From NCBI RefSeq assembly GCF_004310685.1, contig NZ_SISG01000001.1, positions 1,426,001 through 1,490,000 of the forward strand: DNA of 64,000 nucleotides, in the 5' to 3' direction. Below are positions 44,748 to 52,898 of this stretch, piece by piece. This DNA is from Glaciihabitans arcticus. Its GTDB lineage: Bacteria > Actinomycetota > Actinomycetes > Actinomycetales > Microbacteriaceae. The notes under the pieces are model-generated. The model saw only the letters and a program-made list of their open reading frames with translations. It was not told the DNA's origin and searched no databases. Position 1 is the first letter of the stretch. Every line of letters starts with the position of its first letter. A program made the translations under genes and the position numbers.

Positions 44748-46349
44748 ATGCGTAAATCAGTCTCTAGAGCGCTCTGGGGAGCGTTCTTCGTCGGGGGCCT
44801 CTCGCTCCTCGGCGTCGGTGCCGCACACGCGGACACCACGGGAGAGGACGGTGCCGTGTCCGGTAACCAGATCCTTCCGGTGCTCAATGTCCCGCTGACG
44901 CTGGGCGGCAACGCCATCAGCATCCTCGGCGATTCGAGCAGCTCATCATCCTCCACCCCGGCGCCCGCGCCGGCTGCTCCCGCCCCCGCCGCTCCCGCGG
45001 CACCGGCCAAGGCGCAGACCAGTGGCAAGGATTCGGTAGCCGGGGGCAACCAGGTGAACCCGGTTGTCTCGGTGCCGGTCAACCTCGGTGGCAACGCGAT
45101 CTCGGTGCTCGGCGACAGCCGCAGCTCCGGGTCGACGACGACCGCGACTCCCGCCCCGGCAGCAGCCGGCTCGGGCGCAACGACCTCGGGTGAGGATGGC
45201 GTGCTGGGTGGCACGCAGGTCCTCCCCGTGATCAGCAGTCCGGTCGCTCTGGGCGGTAACGCGATCTCGGTGCTCGGCGACAGCCGCAGCACCGGCTCGA
45301 CGACGACCAGCCCGGCAACTCCCACCAGCGGCACCGGAAACGGCGCCACCACCACCGGCGAGGACGGCGTGCTGGGTGGCACGCAGGTGCTGCCGAACAT
45401 CACCATCCCGGTCAACCTCGGCGGCAACGCCATCTCGGTTCTCGGCGACAGCCGCAGCACCGGATCCGCGACCAGCACCCCCACCACGACGGGCGGCACC
45501 GGCAACGGTGGCAGCACGAGTGGCGAGGACGGCACCGCGGGCGGCAACCAGGTCAGCCCCGCCGTCACCATCCCGGTGACCCTCGGCGGCAACGCCATCT
45601 CCGTGCTCGGCGACACCCGCACCAGCGGCTCGACGACGAGCACCCCCGCCACGACTGGCGGCACCGGTAGCGGCGCCACCACGAATGGTGAGGACGGCAT
45701 CGCCGGTGGCAACCAGGTGATTCCGGATGTCACGCTTCCCGTGACAGTCGGTGGAAACGCCATCTCCGTGATCGGCGACAGCAGCTCCGAGGGAGCGACT
45801 GTCACGACCCCGGGCTCCGGTGGATCGAGCGGAACAACTGAAACCGATGGTGCAGAGGGCATCCTTGGGGGGAATCAGGTTGTTCCGGTCATCACCCTTC
45901 CGATCACCATCGGCGGCAACGCCATCTCGGTGATCGGTGACTCGGAGACCGAGGACGGAACGTCGGGTGTCACGGACATCCCGACGGACCCCACGGACCC
46001 GGTCGACCCGACCGATCCCACGGACCCGACGGACCCGGTCGACCCGACCGATCCCACGGACCCGACCGATCCCACCAACCCCACCGACCCGACGGATCCC
46101 ACGGACCCGACGTTCCCCGGTGGCGGTAACACCAACACTCCGGTGAACCCCGGAGACGGAAACGGTACCAACGATGGCACCGACGGTGGCATCCTCGAGC
46201 CGTGCCTCGTGATCGATGCCGCTGCTGACATCGACACGGACACCAACACCGCGGGTGGCTTCGACCCGACCGCCGGAGCGCTGGGACTTCTCCTGCTCGC
46301 CGGTATCGGTCGCTTCGTCGCCGGACGCATCAAGCTCGGACTGCGCTAG
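44748..46349 (+). CDS. Secreted protein with seven chaplin-like repeats, Thr/Asp/Pro stalk and C-terminal anchor
   Basis: 533 residues. Signal peptide cleaved after AHA (residue 28). Seven repeats of about 55 residues follow, each with a hydrophobic core such as GGNQVNPVVSVPVNLGGNAISVLGDS; this is the chaplin pattern (PF03777-like), though the chaplin Cys pair is missing in all repeats. Linkers are Ser/Thr/Gly/Ala/Pro-rich. Then come DPT/DPV repeats (about 410-460) and a final region with one Cys (LEPCLVID) and a membrane helix (GALGLLLLAGIGRFVAG) ending in RIKLGLR. Chaplins form amphipathic amyloid surface layers in Streptomyces. A GGAGAT site precedes the ATG. Confidence 0.8.
   Translation: MRKSVSRALWGAFFVGGLSLLGVGAAHADTTGEDGAVSGNQILPVLNVPLTLGGNAISILGDSSSSSSSTPAPAPAAPAPAAPAAPAKAQTSGKDSVAGGNQVNPVVSVPVNLGGNAISVLGDSRSSGSTTTATPAPAAAGSGATTSGEDGVLGGTQVLPVISSPVALGGNAISVLGDSRSTGSTTTSPATPTSGTGNGATTTGEDGVLGGTQVLPNITIPVNLGGNAISVLGDSRSTGSATSTPTTTGGTGNGGSTSGEDGTAGGNQVSPAVTIPVTLGGNAISVLGDTRTSGSTTSTPATTGGTGSGATTNGEDGIAGGNQVIPDVTLPVTVGGNAISVIGDSSSEGATVTTPGSGGSSGTTETDGAEGILGGNQVVPVITLPITIGGNAISVIGDSETEDGTSGVTDIPTDPTDPVDPTDPTDPTDPVDPTDPTDPTDPTNPTDPTDPTDPTFPGGGNTNTPVNPGDGNGTNDGTDGGILEPCLVIDAAADIDTDTNTAGGFDPTAGALGLLLLAGIGRFVAGRIKLGLR
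44836..45950 (+). repeat. Seven tandem chaplin-like coding repeats
   Basis: The conserved core codons for GGNAIS begin at 44904, 45087, 45252, 45420, 45585, 45750 and 45912. Periods are 183, 165, 168, 165, 165 and 162 bases. Repeats 3 and 4 are nearly identical at the DNA level, suggesting recent duplication. Confidence 0.85.
45975..46112 (+). repeat. DPT/DPV codon repeat
   Basis: Nine-base units of the type GACCCGACC/GATCCCACG code for a Asp-Pro-Thr(Val) stalk. Perfect in frame, hence coding; length is likely to vary between strains. Confidence 0.8.
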
Positions 46350-46365
46350 CACCGAGTGACTGAAC

Positions 46366-46402
46366 GTCGGGTGTCGCCCGCTCCCACAGGGCGGCACCCG
46401 AC
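46366..46402. terminator. Strong hairpin between convergent genes
   Basis: GTCGGGTGTCGCCC pairs with GGGCGGCACCCGAC over a 9-base loop, one mismatch. It lies just after the chaplin-like gene and before the convergent PspC gene. No T-run on either side, so it may work as a bidirectional or factor-dependent terminator. Confidence 0.5.
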
Positions 46403-46417
46403 ATCGTCATGCCCGGG

Positions 46418-46630
46418 CTAGGCCTGGCGGGAGTCTGCGGGGATCAGGGCCCACATGGCGATGTAGATGATCACCTGGGGGCCGGGGATGAAGACGCTCG
46501 CAACGGTGAGCACGCGCACGACGGCGACGTTCCAGCCGAAGCGACGCGCGATGCCCGCACAGACACCGCCGATCATGCGACCGGAGGCGGGGCGGGTGAG
46601 GACGGGACGGGACTCAGTGGTTGTAGTCAT
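46418..46630 (-). CDS. PspC-domain small membrane protein
   Basis: 70 residues. PspC domain: RMIGGVCAGIARRFGWNVAVVRVL with the family motif, then one membrane helix (PQVIIYIAMWALIP). PspC-type proteins take part in envelope-stress signalling. Here it stands alone without PspA or a kinase. ATG at 46628-46630. Confidence 0.9.
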   Translation of the reverse strand: MTTTTESRPVLTRPASGRMIGGVCAGIARRFGWNVAVVRVLTVASVFIPGPQVIIYIAMWALIPADSRQA

Positions 46631-46694
46631 GACTCAAGCCTGACCGAGAGCGGATGCATCCTCTATCGGGGTAACCCCCGAAAGAACCCTGAGG

Positions 46695-48050
46695 TCACCA
46701 GCCGCGCGGGCCGTCTGATCCGGCGGCGTAGGTCTCGAGCGGAACGGCATCCTTTCGCCACGACGCGAGCACGGGGGCCACGATGCGCCAGCACTCCTCG
46801 GCGATGTCACCGCGCACCGACAGCGTGGGGTCGCCCTCGAGCAACCCCGCGAGAACCTCGCCGTAGGCGTTGAGCTCGCCGTCCATCAGTTCCGAGCGCA
46901 GCATCGTGCGGTCGAGCTGGAACGGGTCACCCTCGCCGTTGATGGTCAGGTCGAGTTCGAGCGTGGCCGGCTTCATCGAGATGCGCAGCTGCGAGGGTCC
47001 GGTCGGGCCGTGCAGGCCGATCGGCAGGTGCGGCACCTCGCGCAGGGTCACGTTGATCTCCTGCCGCGCCTCCCCCAGCGCCTTTCCCGAACGCAGGATG
47101 AACGGCACACCCGCCCAGCGCCAGTTGTCGATCGAGAGGGTCACCTCGGCGAGCGTCTCGGTCTGGCGCGCCGCGTCGACGCCGGCCTCTCTGGAGTAGG
47201 CGGGCAGCGAGCGGTCGCCGATCGTGCCGGCCGTGTAGCGGGCACGTCGGGATGACGTTCCGCTCCGCACCTTCGGGTGCGTGGCCCGCAGCACCTGCGC
47301 CATCGCCCCGCGCAGGTCCTCGGCGTCGACGCTCGCGGGCGGCTCCATAGCGGTGAGGGCCAGTACGAGAAGCAGGTGGCTCTGGATCATGTCGATCAGC
47401 GCACCGGCCTTGTCGTAGTACCCGGCGCGTCCTTCGAGGGCGAGCTGCTCGTCGAACACGATCTCCACCTTCTCGACGTTGGGTGCTGAGAGCAGCGGCT
47501 CGAAGATACGGTTCGCGAACCGCAGGCCGAGCAGGTTGAGCACCGTCGACTTGCCGAGGAAATGGTCCACGCGGAACACCTGCTCCTCCGGAACCAGGTG
47601 CTGCAGCGTGCGGTTGAGGGTTCTCGCGCTGGCCAGGTCGGTGCCGAACGGCTTCTCGAGCGCGAGAACGATTCCCTTCGGCACGGGCGTCTTGCGCATG
47701 GCCGCGCAGGCGAGCACGGCGACGGCGGGCGGCAGGGCGAAGTAAAGAGCGATGCGGCCGGTGGTCGCGGCGAACACCCTCGCCAGGTCGTCGGGGTTCG
47801 TGACATCCGCCTGCAGGTAGCGCGACTCGGCGGCCACCTTTGCGCCGAGTGTGGACGGGCTCGCGGCGAAGGCCGTGGCGACGCGTTCCGTCCAGGCCGC
47901 GTCGGTCATCGGATCCATGCCGACGCCGAGCACAGCGACCTCGGTGCCGCGCGGCGAGGCGAGCAGTGAGGCCAGCCCGGGAAGCAGCAGGCGCGCGGTG
48001 AGGTCCCCGCCCGCTCCGAGAATGACAAGCGTTTCGATGCGGTCGGTCAT
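46695..48050 (-). CDS. zwf: Glucose-6-phosphate dehydrogenase-family protein
   Basis: 451 residues. NADP-binding GAGGDLTARLLLPGL, substrate loop RVDHFLGKSTVLNLLGLRFAN (the active-site His-Phe-Leu-Gly-Lys), EKPFGTDLASA, and the C-terminal domain GEGDPFQLDRTMLRSEL. Catalyses glucose 6-phosphate to 6-phosphogluconolactone. It is about 50 residues shorter than the usual pentose-pathway enzyme and lacks the opcA-pgl-tal neighbours, so it may be a second, perhaps divergent copy. Confidence 0.85.
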   Translation of the reverse strand: MTDRIETLVILGAGGDLTARLLLPGLASLLASPRGTEVAVLGVGMDPMTDAAWTERVATAFAASPSTLGAKVAAESRYLQADVTNPDDLARVFAATTGRIALYFALPPAVAVLACAAMRKTPVPKGIVLALEKPFGTDLASARTLNRTLQHLVPEEQVFRVDHFLGKSTVLNLLGLRFANRIFEPLLSAPNVEKVEIVFDEQLALEGRAGYYDKAGALIDMIQSHLLLVLALTAMEPPASVDAEDLRGAMAQVLRATHPKVRSGTSSRRARYTAGTIGDRSLPAYSREAGVDAARQTETLAEVTLSIDNWRWAGVPFILRSGKALGEARQEINVTLREVPHLPIGLHGPTGPSQLRISMKPATLELDLTINGEGDPFQLDRTMLRSELMDGELNAYGEVLAGLLEGDPTLSVRGDIAEECWRIVAPVLASWRKDAVPLETYAAGSDGPRGW

Positions 48051-48073
48051 GCTGCCGAGGGTACTACTAGAGG

Positions 48074-48167
48074 CTGGTTGAGTAGCGCGCGACGAAGGAG
48101 CACGCGTATCGAAACCAGGTTGCGCACAACCGATTTCGATACGGCCGCGGGCGGCCTACTCAATCAG
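48074..48167. repeat. REP-like nested inverted repeat
   Basis: Outer arms CTGGTTGAGTAG (48074-48085) and CTACTCAATCAG (48156-48167), inner arms CGTATCGAAA (48105-48114) and TTTCGATACG (48134-48143), and a central GGTTG-CGCA-CAACC hairpin. The pattern CTACTCAAxCAG with CGTATCGAAA resembles dispersed elements of Microbacteriaceae (from memory). The right arm contains the TetR gene's stop codon. Confidence 0.7.
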
Positions 48168-48807
48168 CGGCTAATACAGCCCGAGCATGCCCATCGACCG
48201 CGTGCGCCAGGATCGCCTCGATCGCGAACGCCGTCGAGCGCGGCAGATTCACGGCCTCCGGGTCGAGCAGCCACTGGATCTGCAGTCCATCCATCACGGC
48301 GAGAACGACGGCCGCGGCGTCGTCGATCGCCTCCCGGTGAGGCGGGTCATCCCCCGCACACACCTCGGTGAGCGCCTGCTCGACCTCACTGCGCAGCTGC
48401 GTGTAGCGCGCGCGAAACCAGTCCTTGGCGGGATGCCCGTCGGTCACCGATTCGGCGGAGAGCACCGCGTACGCCTGCACGATTCCGGGGCGCTCGGCGT
48501 TGAGGGCAGCCGTCTTCGCGAGATGACGGAAGAGGTCGAGCCCGCCCGGGATGTGCCGACCCTCGAGGTGCTCCACGTCCGCGGCGTCGCGATAGACGAG
48601 CACGTCGAGCAGCAACTGGTCCTTGGAGCCGAAGTAGTGCAGCACCCCGGCCTGTGTGATGCCGACCTGCTCGGCGACGTCAGCGAGCGATCCGCCCTTG
48701 AAGCCCTTGCTGCCGAACGTGGCCAGCCCCGCCTTGATGATGTCCTCGCGGCGACGGATCGTACCCTCGCGCGGACGCTGCGGCTTGCGCGCCACGGGGT
48801 TAGTCAT
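48160..48807 (-). CDS. TetR-family regulator
   Basis: 215 residues. HTH at about 20-70 (REDIIKAGLATFGSKGFKGG, SLADVAEQVGITQAGVLHYFGSKDQLLLDVL). The C-terminal domain is helical (AVVLAVMDGLQIQWLLDPEAVNL), the pattern of the TetR_C_39-type subgroup near sugar-metabolism genes. It lies beside the G6PDH gene on the same strand. The last codons and stop lie in the REP-like repeat at 48074-48167. Confidence 0.85.
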   Translation of the reverse strand: MTNPVARKPQRPREGTIRRREDIIKAGLATFGSKGFKGGSLADVAEQVGITQAGVLHYFGSKDQLLLDVLVYRDAADVEHLEGRHIPGGLDLFRHLAKTAALNAERPGIVQAYAVLSAESVTDGHPAKDWFRARYTQLRSEVEQALTEVCAGDDPPHREAIDDAAAVVLAVMDGLQIQWLLDPEAVNLPRSTAFAIEAILAHAVDGHARAVLAAD

Positions 48808-48846
48808 GACTGAACACTACAACTCAGAGCTCTTCTGAGAATCGGG

Positions 48847-49281
48847 CTAGCGGGGCTCCAGCACGAACACCGGAATCTGGCGATCGGTCTTGGTCTGGTA
48901 GTCGGCGTAGGGCGGGTACGCCGCGACGGCGCGCTCCCACCAGGCGGCCTTCTCATCACCGGTGACCTCGCGGGCCGTGTAGTCCTTCGAGACGGGGCCG
49001 TCCTGCAGTTCGACGTGCGGGTTGGCGACGAGGTTGAAGTACCAGGTCGGGTGCTTCGGCGCTCCGCCGAGAGATGCCACAACGGCGTACTCGCCGTTGT
49101 ACTCGACGCGCATCAACGGGTTGATGCGCAGCTTGCCGCTCTTCGCTCCGATCGACTTGAGCAGGATGACCGGCATCCCCTTCAGGTCGGTTCCCTCGGT
49201 TCCGCCCGAGGCAAGGTAGGTCTCCGTCTGCTTGAGGGCCCAGGCAGAGGTTCCCGGTTCGTACTCGGCATCCAGCGGCAT
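48847..49281 (-). CDS. DDN-like nitroreductase-family deazaflavin-dependent oxidoreductase
   Basis: 144 residues. Split-barrel fold: [47 protein letters not shown] is split by family turns, with PHVELQDG and [16 protein letters not shown]. Features match the F420H2-dependent Ddn group that activates nitroimidazoles in mycobacteria. Together with the protein at 37619 it points to an F420-producing organism. ATG at 49279-49281. Confidence 0.9.
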   Translation of the reverse strand: MPLDAEYEPGTSAWALKQTETYLASGGTEGTDLKGMPVILLKSIGAKSGKLRINPLMRVEYNGEYAVVASLGGAPKHPTWYFNLVANPHVELQDGPVSKDYTAREVTGDEKAAWWERAVAAYPPYADYQTKTDRQIPVFVLEPR

Positions 49282-49440
49282 CCCGTATCTCCTTGTTGTG
49301 AAGTGTGATTTCGAGCCTACGCGGCACGCTCGCCTGACGCCGACCCCTGCGCAAAACGTAATTCGGTTTACGGCACCGCCGCACGCGCGTATCCTCGGGG
49401 GTAGTGAAGCCGCACGGGCTTCGGAGAGAAGGGAGTCTCA

Positions 49441-49554
49441 ATGGCAGACAAATCACCGAAGAAGTCCACCGCCAAGACCGCGGCGAGCAAGTCGCTCAAG
49501 GAAAAGCGTGCCGACAAGAAGGCCAAGTCGTCTTCTAAGAGCAACAGCGCCTAA
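49441..49554 (+). CDS. 37-residue Lys/Ser/Ala-rich small protein
   Basis: 37 residues (MADKSPKKSTAKTAASKSLK then EKRADKKAKSSSKSNSA). Twelve lysines make it very basic and probably disordered; it may bind nucleic acid or ribosomes. The strong ribosome site (AGAAGGGAG eight bases before the ATG), codon use and the following terminator show a real gene. Similar small basic proteins are found in Microbacteriaceae, as far as I recall, with no known role. Confidence 0.8.
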   Translation: MADKSPKKSTAKTAASKSLKEKRADKKAKSSSKSNSA

Positions 49555-49575
49555 GAGGTCTTCCACGGAGACTTA

Positions 49576-49605
49576 GAAGCCGGTCCCTCTCGAGGGGCCG
49601 GCTTC
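49576..49605 (+). terminator. Terminator of the small Lys-rich gene
   Basis: GAAGCCGG(TCCCTC) pairs with (GGGG)CCGGCTTC over TCGA. The T-run is short (ACTCGTT), so it may depend on the GC-rich stem. Confidence 0.6.
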
Positions 49606-49645
49606 ACTCGTTAAGCGACCTCAGGATTCGAGCTATCATCGCGTT

Positions 49646-49930
49646 ATGGATCTCTCCTTCGAAGTCGGCGACAAAGAATTCCACGATGTTCTCTTTCAGT
49701 TCGACAAGGTCTGGGGAGGCCTGAACATCTACGTCGACGGTGAGTCCATCATCAAGACCGTGCGCTTCGCGTCGCTTAGCCTCGTCAAGACCTGGGAGTT
49801 CGAAGTCGGCGAGACCGAGAAGCACAAGGTGAAGATCGAGAAGCACCGCGCCCTGATGTTCGCGGGCTTCCGTCCGCAGCCGGTCCACGCTTTCGTGGAC
49901 GGCAAACACGTCGCGAGTGGCATCGCCTAG
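49646..49930 (+). CDS. Small conserved-type protein, unknown (94 aa)
   Basis: 94 residues. Beta-rich: MDLSFEVGDKEFHDVLFQFD, IYVDGESIIKTVRFASLSL, WEFEVGETEKHKVKIEKH and VHAFVDGKHVASGIA. Resembles a small immunoglobulin-like or beta-sandwich fold; no signal peptide. Not recognised. It precedes the acyltransferase gene by 13 bases, likely the same transcript. Confidence 0.7.
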   Translation: MDLSFEVGDKEFHDVLFQFDKVWGGLNIYVDGESIIKTVRFASLSLVKTWEFEVGETEKHKVKIEKHRALMFAGFRPQPVHAFVDGKHVASGIA

Positions 49931-49943
49931 CTAAGGTGTCTGC

Positions 49944-51245
49944 ATGACGAGCACCGGCGCTCCCCGTCCCTCCAGCATCGACATCTCGGCGAGGGACCTC
50001 ACGCTCGACCTCGCGCGCGTGGTGTGCGTGCTGCTCGTGGTCGTCATCCATTTGCTGATGGTCGGCGTCGGCGCGGGGCCGGAAGGGCTCGTCGTCTCGC
50101 GCCCGCTCGAGTTCCAGCCGTGGTTCGCGGCGGCCACCTGGGTGGGCCAGATCATGCCGCTGTTCTTCGTGGTCGGCGGCTTCGCGAGCATGACCGCGTG
50201 GCGCAGTGCGCGTCGTCGCGGAGGCACGGCGAGTGACTACGTGCGCAACCGAGTGCTGCGTCTCGCCCAGCCCGCCCTGCCGCTATTCGTGTTCTACGCG
50301 GTGGCGCTCGGCGGCGCGACACTGCTCGGCATCGACCCCGAGCTGCTTGATCTGGTCGCGAAGAGCGCGGGGCTGCCGCTCTGGTTCCTCGCCGCGTACA
50401 CGCTCTGCCAGGCCTTCGTTCCGTTCATGGCGGGATGCCACGAGCGCTCGCCCCGACTCACTCTCGTCGCGCTGCTCGCCGGTGTGATCCTCGTGGACAC
50501 CGTACGTTTCACCACAGGCATCACCGAGCTCGGCCTTCTGAACCTGTTCTTCGTCTGGCTGCTCGTGCAGCAGCTCGGCTTCTGGTACGCCGACGGCTGG
50601 TTCGCGGCCCGCAACGGATGGCAGCTGTTCGGCATCGCCGCTCTCGCGTACCTGCTGCTTGCCGCGGTCACCCTCCCCGAGGGCTGGTACTCGAACGACA
50701 TGCTCTCGAACCTCAACCCGCCGACGCTGCCGCTTGTGCTGCTCGCCGTCGCGCAGGCCTGCATCCTGCGAGCGCTGCGGCCGGCACTCGCCCGGCTGAT
50801 GGACACCCACTGGGCGCGCGCCGTGGTGTTCCTCGTCGGCACGCGCCTTATGACGATCTACCTCTGGCACCTGCCGCTGATCATCGCGCTGAGCGGCGTC
50901 GCGCTGCTCATCCCGGGCGCCGCGCCGCTGCCCGATTCGCCCGGCTGGTGGATGTCCCGGCCCATCCTCTTCGTGATCGTGCTGGTCGCCCTGTTCGGGT
51001 TGTCATTCCTCGTCGGTCGCTGGGAGGCCCCGCGCGAGGTCGGGCCGACTCCCCCACCAGTCGTGGTGGGTGTCGCGGCGGTGCTCGCGTTCCTGCCCGC
51101 GCTGCTCGTGCTGCAGTTCTTCCTCGACCTGCAGCTCGCGATCGTGGGAGCTGTGCTGCTCGGGGTTGCCGTGATGGTGCTCGGGCGGTGGAAGCCGCTA
51201 CGTGATATCCACGCGCCGGCCGGTGCCGACCTCCGTGGAGTCTGA
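49944..51245 (+). CDS. Membrane acyltransferase (acyltransferase 3 family)
   Basis: 433 residues with about ten to twelve membrane helices. N-terminal LDLARVVCVLLVVVIHLLMV with the catalytic His of the family (about residue 36), then GQIMPLFFVVGGFASMTAW and Arg-rich RNRVLRLAQPALPLF. Transfers acyl groups to carbohydrate or lipid acceptors at the membrane; acceptor unknown. Its last 48 bases overlap the convergent 51198 gene. Confidence 0.85.
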   Translation: MTSTGAPRPSSIDISARDLTLDLARVVCVLLVVVIHLLMVGVGAGPEGLVVSRPLEFQPWFAAATWVGQIMPLFFVVGGFASMTAWRSARRRGGTASDYVRNRVLRLAQPALPLFVFYAVALGGATLLGIDPELLDLVAKSAGLPLWFLAAYTLCQAFVPFMAGCHERSPRLTLVALLAGVILVDTVRFTTGITELGLLNLFFVWLLVQQLGFWYADGWFAARNGWQLFGIAALAYLLLAAVTLPEGWYSNDMLSNLNPPTLPLVLLAVAQACILRALRPALARLMDTHWARAVVFLVGTRLMTIYLWHLPLIIALSGVALLIPGAAPLPDSPGWWMSRPILFVIVLVALFGLSFLVGRWEAPREVGPTPPPVVVGVAAVLAFLPALLVLQFFLDLQLAIVGAVLLGVAVMVLGRWKPLRDIHAPAGADLRGV

Positions 51246-51521
51246 ATCGGTCACGATCGCGAACACGCCCGAGGGCACACCGGAGCGGGTGGCCAGGTTG
51301 CCGGCGGCGGACAGCACACCCGCTTCATCCTCGCCGGTTAGGAACCAGACGTAGTGGTCACCGACCTCTTCGCTGTCGTCATAGCTGTCGGCGTCTCCGT
51401 CTTCGATGAGCTCTTCGAGGGCCTCGGTGATGTCGTCGATCCACGGGAACTTGTACTCGCCCTCCGTCACGTCGGGATCGGGTTCGAGCGGTACGTGCAG
51501 TTCGATGACGAGTTCGGGCAT
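51198..51521 (-). CDS. Acidic protein of unknown function (107 aa)
   Basis: 107 residues, pI very low (EALEELIEDGDADSYDDSEEVGD). N-terminal MPELVIELHVPLEPDPD, middle FLTGEDEAGVLSAAG and a C-terminal ATRSGVPSGVFAIVTDSDS. Looks like an alpha/beta (ferredoxin-like) protein of unknown role. ATG at 51519-51521. It shares 48 bases with the acyltransferase gene. Confidence 0.65.
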   Translation of the reverse strand: MPELVIELHVPLEPDPDVTEGEYKFPWIDDITEALEELIEDGDADSYDDSEEVGDHYVWFLTGEDEAGVLSAAGNLATRSGVPSGVFAIVTDSDSTEVGTGRRVDIT

Positions 51522-51569
51522 GGTTACATCCTGCCGCACTCGTGCAGGGTGATGCGCTAGACCTGTCAC

Positions 51570-52367
51570 ATGGCCTCCCCCGTCGACGACATCGTGCGCG
51601 AGCTGTACGCGCTGCTGCCGGCCGAGTTCACCGCCGCGCGCAATGCCGCGGCGAAGGAGCACCCGAGCGTGAAGGCTCTGCCGAAGCCATCGGCGAGCGC
51701 CTGGCTCGTCAACATGCTCGCCCGGCACGAGCGCGACACTGTCGAGGGGTTGGTCGACCTGGGCGACCGGCTGCGCGATGCCCAGTTCGACCGGCAGGCC
51801 GCGACCGCCCTCTCGAGGCAGCGGCGCGACAGCCTGCGCGATGCCCGCAAAATCGCCACGACTCTCGCCAAGCGTCTCGGCGGCACGGCATCGGCTGCCG
51901 CCCTGGACGAGGTCGAGCAGACCCTCATCGCCGCCATGTCTGATCGGGATGCAGCGGCCGCCGTCCTCGCCGGAACCCTCGTCACGCCGCTCACCGCCAA
52001 CGGGCTCGACCCGGTCGACCTCTCGGGTGCGACCGCACTCGACCCGCCCGCGCTGACACAGCGAGTGGCGAAGAAGGGCCCCGACCTCAAGCGTGCCGTC
52101 GATGAGGCGCAGTCCGACGTGACGGAAGCGGAAGCCGCCGTGGCGGAAATCGACCGGAGCCTGGCCGAGGCGAAGCGCAGCCGCGACGCCCTGCAGCAGG
52201 AGCGCGAGGAACTCGCCGCCCAACTCGCTTCAGTCGACCAGGAGCTGTCGGAGACCGAGACGCGCATCCGCGACCTGCGCCGCGAACACGGCTCGGCCGA
52301 GCGCGAACGTCGCAGCGGCGAGACCGCCCTCGAGCGTGCGACCCGGCGGTGGCAGGCGCATGACTGA
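51570..52367 (+). CDS. Coiled-coil protein, unknown
   Basis: 265 residues. Helical throughout: N-terminal VDDIVRELYALLPAEFTAARNAA and LPKPSASAWLVNML, then a long heptad coiled coil from about 175 to the end (DLKRAVDEAQSDVTEAEAAV and following). The family is widespread in actinobacteria but of unknown function (from memory). The stop overlaps the next ATG by 8 bases. Confidence 0.75.
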   Translation: MASPVDDIVRELYALLPAEFTAARNAAAKEHPSVKALPKPSASAWLVNMLARHERDTVEGLVDLGDRLRDAQFDRQAATALSRQRRDSLRDARKIATTLAKRLGGTASAAALDEVEQTLIAAMSDRDAAAAVLAGTLVTPLTANGLDPVDLSGATALDPPALTQRVAKKGPDLKRAVDEAQSDVTEAEAAVAEIDRSLAEAKRSRDALQQEREELAAQLASVDQELSETETRIRDLRREHGSAERERRSGETALERATRRWQAHD

Positions 52368-52875
52368 GCTGCTGCTGCTCGCCGACACTCACCTGCCGAA
52401 GCGGGCGCGCGAGCTCTCCCCCGATGTCTGGGCCGCGGTCGACCGTGCGGATGTTGTGATCCACGCCGGCGACTGGGTCGACATCTCGCTGCTCGACGAA
52501 CTCGAGGGCCGCGCGAAACGCCTCATCGGGGTCTGGGGCAACAACGATGGATCCGACCTGCGCGCGCGACTACCCGAGGTGGCGCGGGCGGAGGTGGGTG
52601 GCATCCGCATCGCCGTCATTCACGAGACCGGGGCCGAGACCGGCCGGGAGACGCGTGCCGACTCATCATTCCCGGGCGTCGACCTGCTCGTCTTCGGCCA
52701 CAGTCACATCCCGTGGGACACCACAACGCCTGGCGGCCTGCGGCTGCTGAACCCCGGCTCACCGACCGATCGCAGACGCCAGCCGCGCTGCACGATGATG
52801 ACCGCGACGGTGGATGACGGCGCCCTGCGCAACGTCACGCTCGTGACTGTGCGACGCGGCGGCGATACGGTGTAA
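52360..52875 (+). CDS. YfcE/MJ0936-type metallophosphoesterase
   Basis: 171 residues. Calcineurin-like metal site: LLADTHLPK (Asp-His), IHAGDWVD (Asp), GNND (Asn-Asp), VIHETG (His), FGHSHIP (Gly-His-x-His), all present. Members hydrolyse phosphodiesters, including cyclic-nucleotide analogues; natural substrate unknown. The ATG at 52360 is translationally coupled to the coiled-coil gene. Confidence 0.9.
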   Translation: MTELLLLADTHLPKRARELSPDVWAAVDRADVVIHAGDWVDISLLDELEGRAKRLIGVWGNNDGSDLRARLPEVARAEVGGIRIAVIHETGAETGRETRADSSFPGVDLLVFGHSHIPWDTTTPGGLRLLNPGSPTDRRRQPRCTMMTATVDDGALRNVTLVTVRRGGDTV

Positions 52876-52898
52876 CCACCGACCACGAGGAGAGCACC

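Noticed and set aside
44836-46112. Regular repeats that could suggest a CRISPR or minisatellite
   Set aside because: Periods are multiples of three and keep the frame, with protein-level conservation; these are coding repeats.
48811-48828. Palindrome-like CTGAACACTACAACTCAG before the TetR gene at 48160
   Set aside because: Only four bases of each arm pair, so the operator call is too weak.
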